Part shown: in pieces, positions 1 through 5,906 of the stretch
How the letters are laid out: every line of letters starts with the position of its first letter
How positions within the stretch are numbered: position 1 is the first letter of the stretch
Source of the DNA: Bifidobacterium breve
GTDB lineage: Bacteria; Actinomycetota; Actinomycetes; S36-B12
Reading direction: 5' to 3'
DNA length: 10,279 nt
Assembly (NCBI GenBank): GCA_945870085.1
Contig: CAMBQX010000052.1
Coordinates: 1 to 10,279 of the forward strand
The notes under the pieces: model-generated
What the model was told of the DNA's origin: nothing
Database searches by the model: none
The model's input: the letters and a program-made list of their open reading frames with translations, nothing else
Position numbers and translations under genes: made by a program

Positions 1-1318
1 CTTCGGTCACCGAAAGCCCTTGGACATCAGGTATCACATAACGCTCGGGGCCTTTTGACAAGATGGCGCCGACCGCACCTCCTTCGCGTGCACCGTCACC
101 GGGCGCGGGGTCACTGCTAATAACTAGATTCAAAGGTACGTCTTCGCTGAATTGTTCTTCGGTAATAACCAGAGTCAATCCGACATCCAAAAGTGACGCC
201 TTTGCCGCTGCCGTGGACAGGCCAACGATATTTGGAGTAGGCACCGATTTGCCGGTGGCGAGCAGCCACCCACCAATGCCCGCTCCGAGCACCACCATCG
301 CAATGACGAGGGCAATCCATGGCCCTTTTCGCCGCCGACCGCGGTGTGAGGTGGCGGCTGGTGGCGGCGATGTTGGCTTGGGTGCCACCGGCTGCCCGGC
401 GGCAAGTCGGGCCGCTGTAGATGCGTCGACCACCACGGTGTCGTGTGATTCGACGAATGGCCGAGGTGGTGGCAGCATTGCCCGGATTCGCCTTACGTCC
501 GCGAGAAACTCACTTGCTTGTTGGTAACGCAAATTAGCATCGCGCCGGGTGGCACGCACAACTAGTGCATCTATCTCAGGTGGGATAGCCGAGCGAATTG
601 ATGACGGTGCCGGAACGTCATTGTTGACATGGGCGTAGGCGACCGACAGTGGACTATCACCAGCATGGGGTACTTGGCCGGTGACCATTTCGAAGAGCAG
701 GATTCCCGCCGCATAAAGATCTGAGCGCTCGTCGGCTTCACCGCGCTCGACCTGCTCAGGTGAAAGATAGGCGACGGTGCCCATAATCAACCCTTGGGTG
801 GCGCTCGTATTTGAAGTCGACACCGCCCTCGCTAAACCAAAATCTGCAACTTTGACGCGGCCGTCATCGGCAAGCAGTACGTTCTCGGGTTTGATGTCGC
901 GGTGTACGAAGCCTGCTGCATGTGCAGCTGCCAGCCCTTCAAGTACGGGATCAAGAATGACGAGTGCCTGCTCCGGGGTCAAGGGGCCGTAGTCGCGCAT
1001 CACATCGCGCAAGGTGCGCCCCGGTACCATCTCCATGGCCAAATAAATGAGTCCGTCGGCGTGCCCTTGATCGTAGACCGCGACCACATGGGGGTGCGAA
1101 AGCCGGGCAGCCGATTTCGCCTCTCGCTCAAAGCGGGCGACGAAATCTGGGTCTTCAGCTAGGTGCCGGTGCATCACTTTAAGTGCGACAATTCGGTCAA
1201 GGCGCAGGTCAACCGCCTCAAAGACGGTGGCCATACCACCTCTGGCTAAGTGAGCGCGCACCAAATATCGCCCATCAATAGTCTGCCCGATTAATGGGTT
1301 CGGTACAGACGCCTCCAC
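1..1318 (-). CDS. pknL: PknL-like serine/threonine protein kinase with PASTA repeats, 3' end missing (runs off left edge)
   Basis: Transmembrane Hanks-type Ser/Thr kinase; 439 codons are visible. The kinase domain covers about residues 18-285: a glycine-rich loop written LARGGMATV (Ala replaces the usual first Gly), the ATP lysine K47 in ALKVM, helix-C glutamate E66, catalytic loop HRDIKPEN (139-146, base D141), metal-binding DFG at 159-161, and GTVAYLSPEQ (180-189). A Pro/Ala-rich juxtamembrane linker with an RGRRRK stop follows, then one membrane span (about 333-354) and an extracellular PASTA repeat (about 358-422). A second PASTA repeat (start YVIPDVQGLS) is cut by the edge. PASTA repeats bind peptidoglycan fragments in related kinases. 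The GTG at 1318 is chosen because an in-frame TAG lies four codons upstream and there is no other start before the kinase fold. No good Shine-Dalgarno is seen, but a -10-like box fits leaderless expression. The pknL name rests on the GTVAYLSPEQ wording and the nearby metF and GGPP synthase genes, so the exact orthologue is less certain than the family. Confidence 0.93.
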   Translation of the reverse strand, partial: MEASVPNPLIGQTIDGRYLVRAHLARGGMATVFEAVDLRLDRIVALKVMHRHLAEDPDFVARFEREAKSAARLSHPHVVAVYDQGHADGLIYLAMEMVPGRTLRDVMRDYGPLTPEQALVILDPVLEGLAAAHAAGFVHRDIKPENVLLADDGRVKVADFGLARAVSTSNTSATQGLIMGTVAYLSPEQVERGEADERSDLYAAGILLFEMVTGQVPHAGDSPLSVAYAHVNNDVPAPSSIRSAIPPEIDALVVRATRRDANLRYQQASEFLADVRRIRAMLPPPRPFVESHDTVVVDASTAARLAAGQPVAPKPTSPPPAATSHRGRRRKGPWIALVIAMVVLGAGIGGWLLATGKSVPTPNIVGLSTAAAKASLLDVGLTLVITEEQFSEDVPLNLVISSDPAPGDGAREGGAVGAILSKGPERYVIPDVQGLSVTE

Positions 1319-1324
1319 CTTGCG

Positions 1325-1330
1325 ATTCTA
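1325..1330 (-). promoter_or_regulatory. Candidate -10 box (TAGAAT) for leaderless transcription of the PknL-like kinase gene
   Basis: TAGAAT on the minus strand ends six bases before the GTG at 1318, so the expected transcription start falls on the G of the start codon. No convincing -35 box is visible 16-19 bases upstream. Leaderless GTG/ATG genes are common in actinobacteria. It lies in the 69-base gap behind the NadR-type kinase gene, so the PknL-like gene may be transcribed independently as well as by read-through. Confidence 0.5.
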
Positions 1331-1371
1331 GGTACGCCCGCTGCGCCGGTGCTGTTGCCACGCCTGCCGGG

Positions 1372-1388
1372 GTTGGCTTAGTGCCAAC
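1372..1388 (-). other. Perfect 6-bp hairpin immediately after the NadR-type kinase stop codon
   Basis: GTTGGC and GCCAAC flank a five-base loop. The outermost base pair uses the last base of the TAG stop codon of the upstream gene. No T-tract follows on either strand, so it is not a standard intrinsic terminator. It could be a weak or Rho-assisted 3' end or an mRNA-stabilising structure, or chance. Confidence 0.35.
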
Positions 1389-1915
1389 TACTGCCCGAGT
1401 AATTGCAAAACTGCCAACAGTCGGTCGCTAACGGGGCCGTCAATTCGGTGCACGACGATGCCGGCGGGTTCCAGGGTCTCGCGTACGACTTCGCCGATCA
1501 GGTCATCAACCTGGGCCCGATATTCGGGACCATCTCGCTGATCGCCATCGGGCTCCCACGGGATATCGGTGCCACACCAAATTAGAGTTCCGTACGTCCT
1601 GGCGTGCAGCGTTGCCGGTTCAAGTAAGGAACGATCGTTGAAGTAGGCCATGCTGTAGATCGCTGTCATGAGGGCCGCCGGGTCGCACACCACCAGTGTT
1701 TGCGGGCCGATACCCGTTAAGGCATTGGCTTCGGCCGCTACCTGAGTCTCCATGATTCCCGCCTGCTCGCGGGCGGTGGGCACGCGCCCCATTGAGACCA
1801 CGAATTCGCGTAAGTACTCAGGTACCAAAACGGCATCAAGGTGGTCACATAGCGCCTTTGCCAGCGTGGTTTTCCCGGTGCATTCACCACCGAGTAAGCC
1901 AATGGTTTTCATCAT
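1388..1915 (-). CDS. Stand-alone NadR-type P-loop kinase; candidate thiamine kinase by context
   Basis: A 175-residue P-loop kinase resembling the C-terminal ribosylnicotinamide kinase domain of NadR. It lacks the NadR nucleotidyltransferase and DNA-binding domains. Visible features: Walker A GGECTGKT (residues 9-16), an EYLREF segment (33-38) matching the EYGREF-like stretch of NadR, a Walker B-like strand TLVVCDP (73-79), and a lid-like segment IPWEPDGDQRDG (118-129) with the W..DG..R pattern of NadR kinases. The reading frame stays open upstream into the transporter gene, but the fold starts at MMKTIGLLGG. The ATG at 1915 overlaps the transporter's TGA (ATGA); a second ATG at 1912 is possible. 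There is no Shine-Dalgarno, which fits translational coupling. Family knowledge gives nicotinamide riboside phosphorylation. Because the operon is headed by a TPP riboswitch, I infer that the substrate may be thiamine, trapped as thiamine phosphate. Family confidence is high; substrate is unproven. Confidence 0.85.
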   Translation of the reverse strand: MMKTIGLLGGECTGKTTLAKALCDHLDAVLVPEYLREFVVSMGRVPTAREQAGIMETQVAAEANALTGIGPQTLVVCDPAALMTAIYSMAYFNDRSLLEPATLHARTYGTLIWCGTDIPWEPDGDQRDGPEYRAQVDDLIGEVVRETLEPAGIVVHRIDGPVSDRLLAVLQLLGQ

Positions 1916-2517
1916 GCAGAAACTGAGGTAACTCGCGGTGCACGTTTGGCGAGCCAACTGCGTAATCCGATGACCGCCATGATGATTAAGGCTGCATAGA
2001 ACAATGAGGTGAACCAGAGATTTTGGGTGGCGTAGAGCACCGCTCCAACCACATTCACGACTATCCAAAGTACCCAGGACTCCGCGTATTCACGAACCAT
2101 CAACACCTGTGCCACGACGCTTCCGACGAAGACGAAAGTATCGGGCCAAGGTGCCGGGTCACCGATTGCCGCGAGCACTGGTACGAGCGCCAGCCAGGCG
2201 GCCAAGGAGCCAATCAGCAGAATTAGGCGAGTGCGATTACTGACCGTGCTGGGGACGATGGATTTTGGACCCCACCCAAACCAGCCCCAGATTGCCGCTG
2301 CGATGAAAACCAATTGCAATGCCGCGGTGCCATAGAGCGCGTACTCCCACAGCAACCATCCATAAAGTGCGCTGGATAGGAAATAGAATGGCCACGCCCA
2401 TCTGGTACCGCGAATCGCTAGGCCGATCCCGATAAAAGCAGTGATTACGGCAAGTAACTCGAGCACGGTGACGTCATAGTTCCAGGCGCTGAAAGCCACG
2501 TTCATAAATATCGACAT
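1912..2517 (-). CDS. pnuT: PnuC-family vitamin transporter, probably PnuT (thiamine uptake)
   Basis: A 201-residue integral membrane protein with about seven hydrophobic segments (roughly 19-35, 41-57, 65-81, 96-116, 126-140, 147-163, 168-186). PnuC-family signatures are visible: QLVFIAAAIWGWFGW (68-82) and the E-S-W-x-x-W-x-x-x-N motif (146-155) that lines the substrate site in characterised PnuC proteins. Members are facilitators whose uptake is driven by phosphorylation of the cargo inside the cell. PnuC carries nicotinamide riboside, PnuT thiamine and PnuX riboflavin; they are hard to tell apart by eye, and PnuT is chosen because a TPP riboswitch directly precedes the gene. The ATG at 2517 has a strong GGGAGG-type ribosome-binding site six bases upstream; Met5 is a weaker alternative. 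The gene overlaps the downstream kinase gene by four bases, giving a transporter plus trapping-kinase pair. Confidence 0.9.
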   Translation of the reverse strand: MSIFMNVAFSAWNYDVTVLELLAVITAFIGIGLAIRGTRWAWPFYFLSSALYGWLLWEYALYGTAALQLVFIAAAIWGWFGWGPKSIVPSTVSNRTRLILLIGSLAAWLALVPVLAAIGDPAPWPDTFVFVGSVVAQVLMVREYAESWVLWIVVNVVGAVLYATQNLWFTSLFYAALIIMAVIGLRSWLAKRAPRVTSVSA

Positions 2518-2521
2518 TTGA

Positions 2522-2529
2522 CCCCTCCC
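2522..2529 (-). promoter_or_regulatory. Ribosome-binding site of pnuT, embedded in the 3' edge of the TPP riboswitch
   Basis: GGGAGGGG lies 4-6 bases before the ATG at 2517. The first bases belong to the conserved aptamer ending GCGTAGGGA, so ligand-stabilised folding would directly compete with the ribosome. This suggests control of translation initiation rather than termination. Confidence 0.75.
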
Positions 2530-2614
2530 TACGCCGGCATTACCCGGACAGGTTCGAACGGTCGGCGACGCCGTACTGTCGCCCTCTCAGCTCCACTAGG
2601 CAGGAGCTCCCGTG
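2522..2614 (-). promoter_or_regulatory. TPP riboswitch (THI element) controlling pnuT and the NadR-type kinase
   Basis: Read on the minus strand, the leader holds the conserved TPP aptamer blocks in order: CACGGGAGC (2614-2606), GCTGAGAGGG (2591-2582), a variable stem with GGCGAC/GTCGCC complementarity, GAACCTG (2555-2549), then CCGGGTAATGCCGG (2547-2534), whose CCGG arms pair, and GCGTAGGGA (2534-2526). This is the canonical order and wording of the thiamine pyrophosphate riboswitch. It ends at the pnuT ribosome-binding site. No separate terminator hairpin with a U-tract is seen, so translational repression by TPP is the likely mode. The P1 closing stem is not obvious by eye and should be folded computationally. 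The DNA also lies directly upstream of the divergent crtYc. Confidence 0.95.
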
Positions 2615-2635
2615 CATGTTTAGTTGTGTTACGAG

Positions 2636-2665
2636 AGTATATGACCGTGCCGGCAAATTTGTCAT
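2636..2665 (-). promoter_or_regulatory. Candidate sigma-70-type promoter for the TPP-riboswitch transcript
   Basis: On the minus strand, ATGACA (2665-2660) resembles the -35 consensus TTGACA and TATACT (2641-2636) resembles the -10 consensus TATAAT, with an 18-base spacer. Each hexamer has one mismatch. A start near 2628-2630 would give a short leader before the aptamer begins at about 2614. The -35 box and spacer lie inside the first 25 bases of the divergent crtYc coding sequence. Confidence 0.65.
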
Positions 2666-2988
2666 ATGTGGGGGTACTTCTTTTCGTACTAGCTGGCAGT
2701 GCATGGCTAGAGGTAATGTGTCGCACCCGGGTCTTCATTCGGGCTAAGCGGTTGGCCCTCAGCATTGTTCCGGCGGTGATTTTGTTCTTCATTTGGGACG
2801 CTTACGCAATTGCTAACGGGCACTGGTGGTTTGACACCGATCGAATTCTTGGCTGGTACCTACCAGGTGGGGTACCGGTTGATGAAGTGCTGTTTTTCAT
2901 CGTTATTCCGATCGCCGCAATTTTGACTTTGGAAGCCGTGCGAGCTGTGAAGGGATGGAATGTCGGCGATGAGGACGGCGCGCCATGA
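2641..2988 (+). CDS. crtYc: Lycopene cyclase subunit CrtYc
   Basis: A 115-residue membrane protein, one half of the heterodimeric lycopene cyclase of actinobacteria. Three hydrophobic helices are visible (about 9-25, 38-58, 82-101). The family hallmark is a loop ending in PGGVPVDEVLFF (75-86): the Pro-x-(E/D)-E acidic pair followed by an aromatic helix is the likely catalytic region. With CrtYd it adds ionone rings to lycopene at the membrane. The ATG at 2641 is chosen because the fold begins there and the in-frame sequence upstream is riboswitch DNA on the other strand; a GTG at 2626 is conceivable. The ribosome-binding site is weak (GAGAG). The stop overlaps the start of crtYd by four bases, consistent with coupled equimolar subunits. 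Related C50-carotenoid cyclases (CrtYe/Yf) look alike; no elongase gene is in the window. Confidence 0.88.
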   Translation: MTVPANLSYVGVLLFVLAGSAWLEVMCRTRVFIRAKRLALSIVPAVILFFIWDAYAIANGHWWFDTDRILGWYLPGGVPVDEVLFFIVIPIAAILTLEAVRAVKGWNVGDEDGAP

Positions 2989-3362
2989 CATATACCCAAA
3001 TTGGTGTGCTGGCCGTTATTCTCACAGTGGCACTTGACCTCTTCCTCCTGCGCACGCACCTGGTTACGCGCAAAGTCTTCTGGGTTTCATATGGCATCAT
3101 CGTGTTTTTCCAGTTGATTACCAACGGCATGTTCACCGGGTTTGGGATTGTTCGCTACCACGATGACGCTATTATTGGCGGAACTTCACCCGAGCTTGGC
3201 CCGCCACCGCTTATCGGCGATGGCAGGTTGGCCTTTGCTCCGGTAGAGGATTTGCTATTTGGGTTTGCCCTTGTACTGCTGACGCTCGTTTGTTGGGTAT
3301 GGCTCGGAAGAAATGGCGTGCAGCGAAAGCCAAAGGCCGGTCCGCCAATCTGGAGGCGCTAG
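2985..3362 (+). CDS. crtYd: Lycopene cyclase subunit CrtYd
   Basis: A 125-residue membrane protein and partner of CrtYc. It has hydrophobic helices at about 5-22, 32-47 and 86-107. The conserved family stretch is present: TNGMFTGFGIVRY (46-58), then FAPVEDLLFGFALVLLT (84-100) with the acidic pair E88-D89 mirroring the one in CrtYc. The tail is basic and cytosolic-looking (ending PPIWRR). The two subunits look like tandem copies of one ancestral half, and in other lineages they are fused (CrtY of fungi and archaea). The ATG overlaps the crtYc TGA. The last codon, TAG, shares the bases CTAG with the stop codon of the convergent crtB. Confidence 0.88.
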   Translation: MTYTQIGVLAVILTVALDLFLLRTHLVTRKVFWVSYGIIVFFQLITNGMFTGFGIVRYHDDAIIGGTSPELGPPPLIGDGRLAFAPVEDLLFGFALVLLTLVCWVWLGRNGVQRKPKAGPPIWRR

Positions 3363-4318
3363 CCGGTGTGCTGGTGCAGGCCGCGTACTTGCCCTGATCC
3401 AAACTTGCGACGTGCTCGGCTAGCTCGAACCCAAGCCGGCCCGGCAATCCTGAGCCTTCGGGTTAATGGCACCGATGCGCGTTTTGTAAACACCTCGTAG
3501 TTAATCCTCTCGACCTCATCGACGATCCCGCAATAGAGTACCCGTGCTGCTTCAATGCAGTCTTGTGATGAGGGGTGCAGCAGGGTGATACCTGAGCGCG
3601 ATCGTTCTTCCAAATCCCGCACTCGCGTGATTTGATATCGCAAGGCATCCTTGATCTGCGGTGTGGCGATCCGGGCCGCTAAATCTGCGCGAGTGACTCC
3701 GAACTTTGCCAGATCATCAAGTGGTAAATAGACACGTCCACGGTCAAGATCTTCTCCGACATCGCGGACAAAGTTGGCAAGTTGAAATGCTACGCCAAGA
3801 TCTTTGGCTTTTTCTGCGGCCGCCGGTGAAGTCGGCTCGAGAATTGGAACCATCTGCAAACCGATTACGGCCGCAGAGCCATAAACATATTCATATAGAT
3901 CCTCGTAGGTTTGGTAATACTTAACAGTTAAATCCATCTGCATTGATTTTAAGAAGGCCTCGAAGTGGTTTTTTGGGATATCCCAACGTTGCACGGTGTC
4001 GATAACTGCTCGGCACACAGTGTCACTTGAGTGACCGCGATCGAGATCGTCAAGAAATGTTTGACCCCATGTCAGCAGCCAGTCGGCCTTTTCTTGCTCA
4101 GTGAGAGTTGAAGCGAGGTCATCGACTATTTCATCGGCGTATCGGGCAAAGCCGTAAAGGGCATGGACGTAAGGTCGTTTGCCAGGCGGAAGCAATAAGG
4201 TCGCGAGGTAGTAGGTCTTACCATGAGTTGCGTTTAGCCGGCGACAAAACTCATAGGAGGCTCGTAAATCCGGGTCAATGATGCCGGCCGCATCGAGGTC
4301 ACTAGCACTCACATTCAA
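3359..4318 (-). CDS. crtB: Phytoene synthase CrtB
   Basis: A 319-residue squalene/phytoene synthase family enzyme that joins two geranylgeranyl diphosphates head-to-head to phytoene (via prephytoene diphosphate). Both metal/diphosphate-binding motifs are visible: DEIVD at 62-66 in the ARYADEIVDD context, and NFVRDVGEDLDRGRVYLP (182-199) with D186 and D190. The substrate-pocket start SYEFCRRLNATHGKTYYLA (21-39) is also typical. Length is normal for the family. The ATG at 4318 overlaps the crtI TGA by four bases, so it is translationally coupled as the last gene of crtE-crtI-crtB. The C-terminal tail after about residue 290 is basic and less conserved. Its TAG stop is interleaved with the crtYd stop coming from the other strand. 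Confidence 0.96.
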   Translation of the reverse strand: MNVSASDLDAAGIIDPDLRASYEFCRRLNATHGKTYYLATLLLPPGKRPYVHALYGFARYADEIVDDLASTLTEQEKADWLLTWGQTFLDDLDRGHSSDTVCRAVIDTVQRWDIPKNHFEAFLKSMQMDLTVKYYQTYEDLYEYVYGSAAVIGLQMVPILEPTSPAAAEKAKDLGVAFQLANFVRDVGEDLDRGRVYLPLDDLAKFGVTRADLAARIATPQIKDALRYQITRVRDLEERSRSGITLLHPSSQDCIEAARVLYCGIVDEVERINYEVFTKRASVPLTRRLRIAGPAWVRASRARRKFGSGQVRGLHQHTG

Positions 4319-5880
4319 CTCCTGCGCGCCCGTGAGCGGTAGTTTTGGTCTTTGCCGAGGATACGCTCGGCTGCCAATCGGCCCGAGATCAGCACCATCG
4401 GCACGCCAACACCCGGCTGGGTCCCGGAGCCGGTGAAAACGACATTCTCACCCCAAAGATTACCTGGCCGAAAAGGTCCGGTCTGCATGAACGAGTGAGC
4501 GGACGCAAATGGTGCCCCACGTTCCATGCCGCGATCTTGCCAGTCCAGCGGAGTGGTGATGTTTTCAACCTCAATTGCGTCGCCAAATCCGCGGTATCCC
4601 CGTTCTTCGAGCACCCGTACCACCTCATCGCGATAGCGCGGGCCGACGGATTTCCAATCAATATTGGCATCAAGATTTGGAGTGGGAAACAACACGTAAT
4701 AAATCTGCTTGCCATCTGGTGCTAGGGATGGGTCTGAATGAGTGGGGTTGGTGACAAGCACACTCGGGTCACTCATTAGTTGCTTCTTGTCAATTAGTTC
4801 TTCGAACACTCCGCGCCAACTTCGGCCGAAGTGAATATTGTGATGAGCGACCTTGCTGTACTGAGCCGTTGATCCGGCGAGCATTACGAAGCAAGATGGT
4901 GAGTAGTCAAGGCGGCGTACCGACCAAGGCTCTTTGCCGAGCAGATCTCGGTAGGCCACCGGAAGATCCGGATTCAGGACTACTACATCAGCCGCTATTC
5001 GTTGCCCATCGGCTGTTGTCACCGCGATAGCGCGGTCATCTTTGGTTTCGACCGAAGTTACCGTAGTGCCGTATTTGATTGTTACCCCGTGTTTTTCGCA
5101 GGCCGCAGCCATCGCCACGGGCAGCGAATGCATGCCGCCTTTGGGGAAGTAAACCCCCGCGACCGAATCCATATATGCGATTACCGCATAGATGGCGAGA
5201 GCGTCATATGGGGAAAGTCCGGCATACATCGCTTGAAAGGAGTAGATGCGCTCGGTGCGAGGGTCTTTGAGGTAATCGCGCACTTTTGGAGCGAGCTTTC
5301 GAAATCCACCAATAGCAACGAGTTTCGCCAAATCGGGTGTAACTAAATCAAATGGGCTATCGATGTTTCGGTCAATGAAATCCTTCATTTCGTACTTGTA
5401 GAGTTTTGAAACGAATTCGACATACTTCAAGTACCCGGCGGCTTCATCCGCCCCGATTACCTCGGTAATCTCTTGCGCCATCTGCGAAACATTGGCGTGC
5501 ACATTAAGAATCGACCCGTCCGGGTAGAAAGCGCGGTAGAGCGGAGCTACTGGCTCAAGTTCGAGCCAATCTTGCATATCCTCGCCAAGGGCATCGAAGC
5601 AGTCAGCGATTAGATCCGGCATGGTGAGAACGGAGGGGCCGGTGTCGAATTTGAAGGTACCACCAGCGACTTCCACATTGAGTCGACCAGCGCGGCCTCC
5701 GGGGGTTAGTTCGCGCTCTAATACCGTGACTTTGCGTCCAGCGCCGGCAAGGCGCATAGCTGCCGAAAGACCTGCGAGGCCCGCCCCGACAATGACCACG
5801 TGGTCGGTGCCCCCGGTGACAGTTCGCGGAGATGTCCGCGGCAGCCACCTTCGCATGGATCGAGTCGACGGGTAGTTCAT
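4315..5880 (-). CDS. crtI: Phytoene desaturase CrtI (lycopene-forming type)
   Basis: A 521-residue FAD-dependent desaturase that introduces double bases-conjugating bonds into phytoene to give lycopene at the membrane surface. An N-terminal Rossmann dinucleotide fold is clear: VVIVGAGLAGLSAA (28-41) with the acidic E55 ending the second strand (VTVLE), then GGRAGR and FDTGPSV (78-84). The C-terminal CrtI signature GSGTQPGVGVP (484-494) closes the FAD site; it reads QPGVGVP rather than the commoner HPGGGIP. There are about 25 extra residues, basic and serine-rich, before the fold. The ATG at 5880 is supported by AAAGGGG six bases upstream; Met9 is less likely. It lies 26 bases after crtE and overlaps crtB, in one operon. 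The position next to crtB and the close family match make it the main desaturase rather than the second copy at 7985-9496. Confidence 0.95.
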   Translation of the reverse strand: MNYPSTRSMRRWLPRTSPRTVTGGTDHVVIVGAGLAGLSAAMRLAGAGRKVTVLERELTPGGRAGRLNVEVAGGTFKFDTGPSVLTMPDLIADCFDALGEDMQDWLELEPVAPLYRAFYPDGSILNVHANVSQMAQEITEVIGADEAAGYLKYVEFVSKLYKYEMKDFIDRNIDSPFDLVTPDLAKLVAIGGFRKLAPKVRDYLKDPRTERIYSFQAMYAGLSPYDALAIYAVIAYMDSVAGVYFPKGGMHSLPVAMAAACEKHGVTIKYGTTVTSVETKDDRAIAVTTADGQRIAADVVVLNPDLPVAYRDLLGKEPWSVRRLDYSPSCFVMLAGSTAQYSKVAHHNIHFGRSWRGVFEELIDKKQLMSDPSVLVTNPTHSDPSLAPDGKQIYYVLFPTPNLDANIDWKSVGPRYRDEVVRVLEERGYRGFGDAIEVENITTPLDWQDRGMERGAPFASAHSFMQTGPFRPGNLWGENVVFTGSGTQPGVGVPMVLISGRLAAERILGKDQNYRSRARRS

Positions 5881-5886
5881 CTAATT

Positions 5887-5893
5887 CCCCTTT
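5887..5893 (-). promoter_or_regulatory. Ribosome-binding site of crtI
   Basis: AAAGGGG, six bases before the ATG at 5880, lies in the 26-base gap after the crtE stop. It supports the longer crtI start. Confidence 0.65.
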
Positions 5894-5906
5894 GCATGAA
5901 TTGCAT

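Noticed and set aside
63..527. Plus-strand open frames over the PknL-like kinase region (63-527, 777-992, 902-1162)
   Set aside because: They are antisense shadows of a continuous minus-strand kinase with all catalytic motifs; they have low-complexity composition and no recognisable fold.
1916..2068. N-terminal extension of the NadR-type kinase (an open frame from 2068)
   Set aside because: It runs through conserved pnuT coding sequence in another frame, looks unlike any protein, and the P-loop fold begins right at the ATGATG at 1915/1912.
1388..2517. Nicotinamide riboside uptake operon (pnuC + nadR)
   Set aside because: This is the straightforward family reading, but the TPP riboswitch directly upstream argues for thiamine; kept only as the alternative.
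2518..2640. Extension of crtYc upstream to 2518 (in-frame open sequence)
   Set aside because: The stretch is TPP riboswitch DNA read from the wrong strand, is Arg-rich and non-membrane, and the lycopene cyclase fold starts at 2641.
2641..3362. C50-carotenoid cyclase (CrtYe/CrtYf or LbtA-type) instead of lycopene beta-cyclase
   Set aside because: No lycopene elongase gene (CrtEb/LbtBC) is in the window; it cannot be fully excluded because such a gene could lie outside it.
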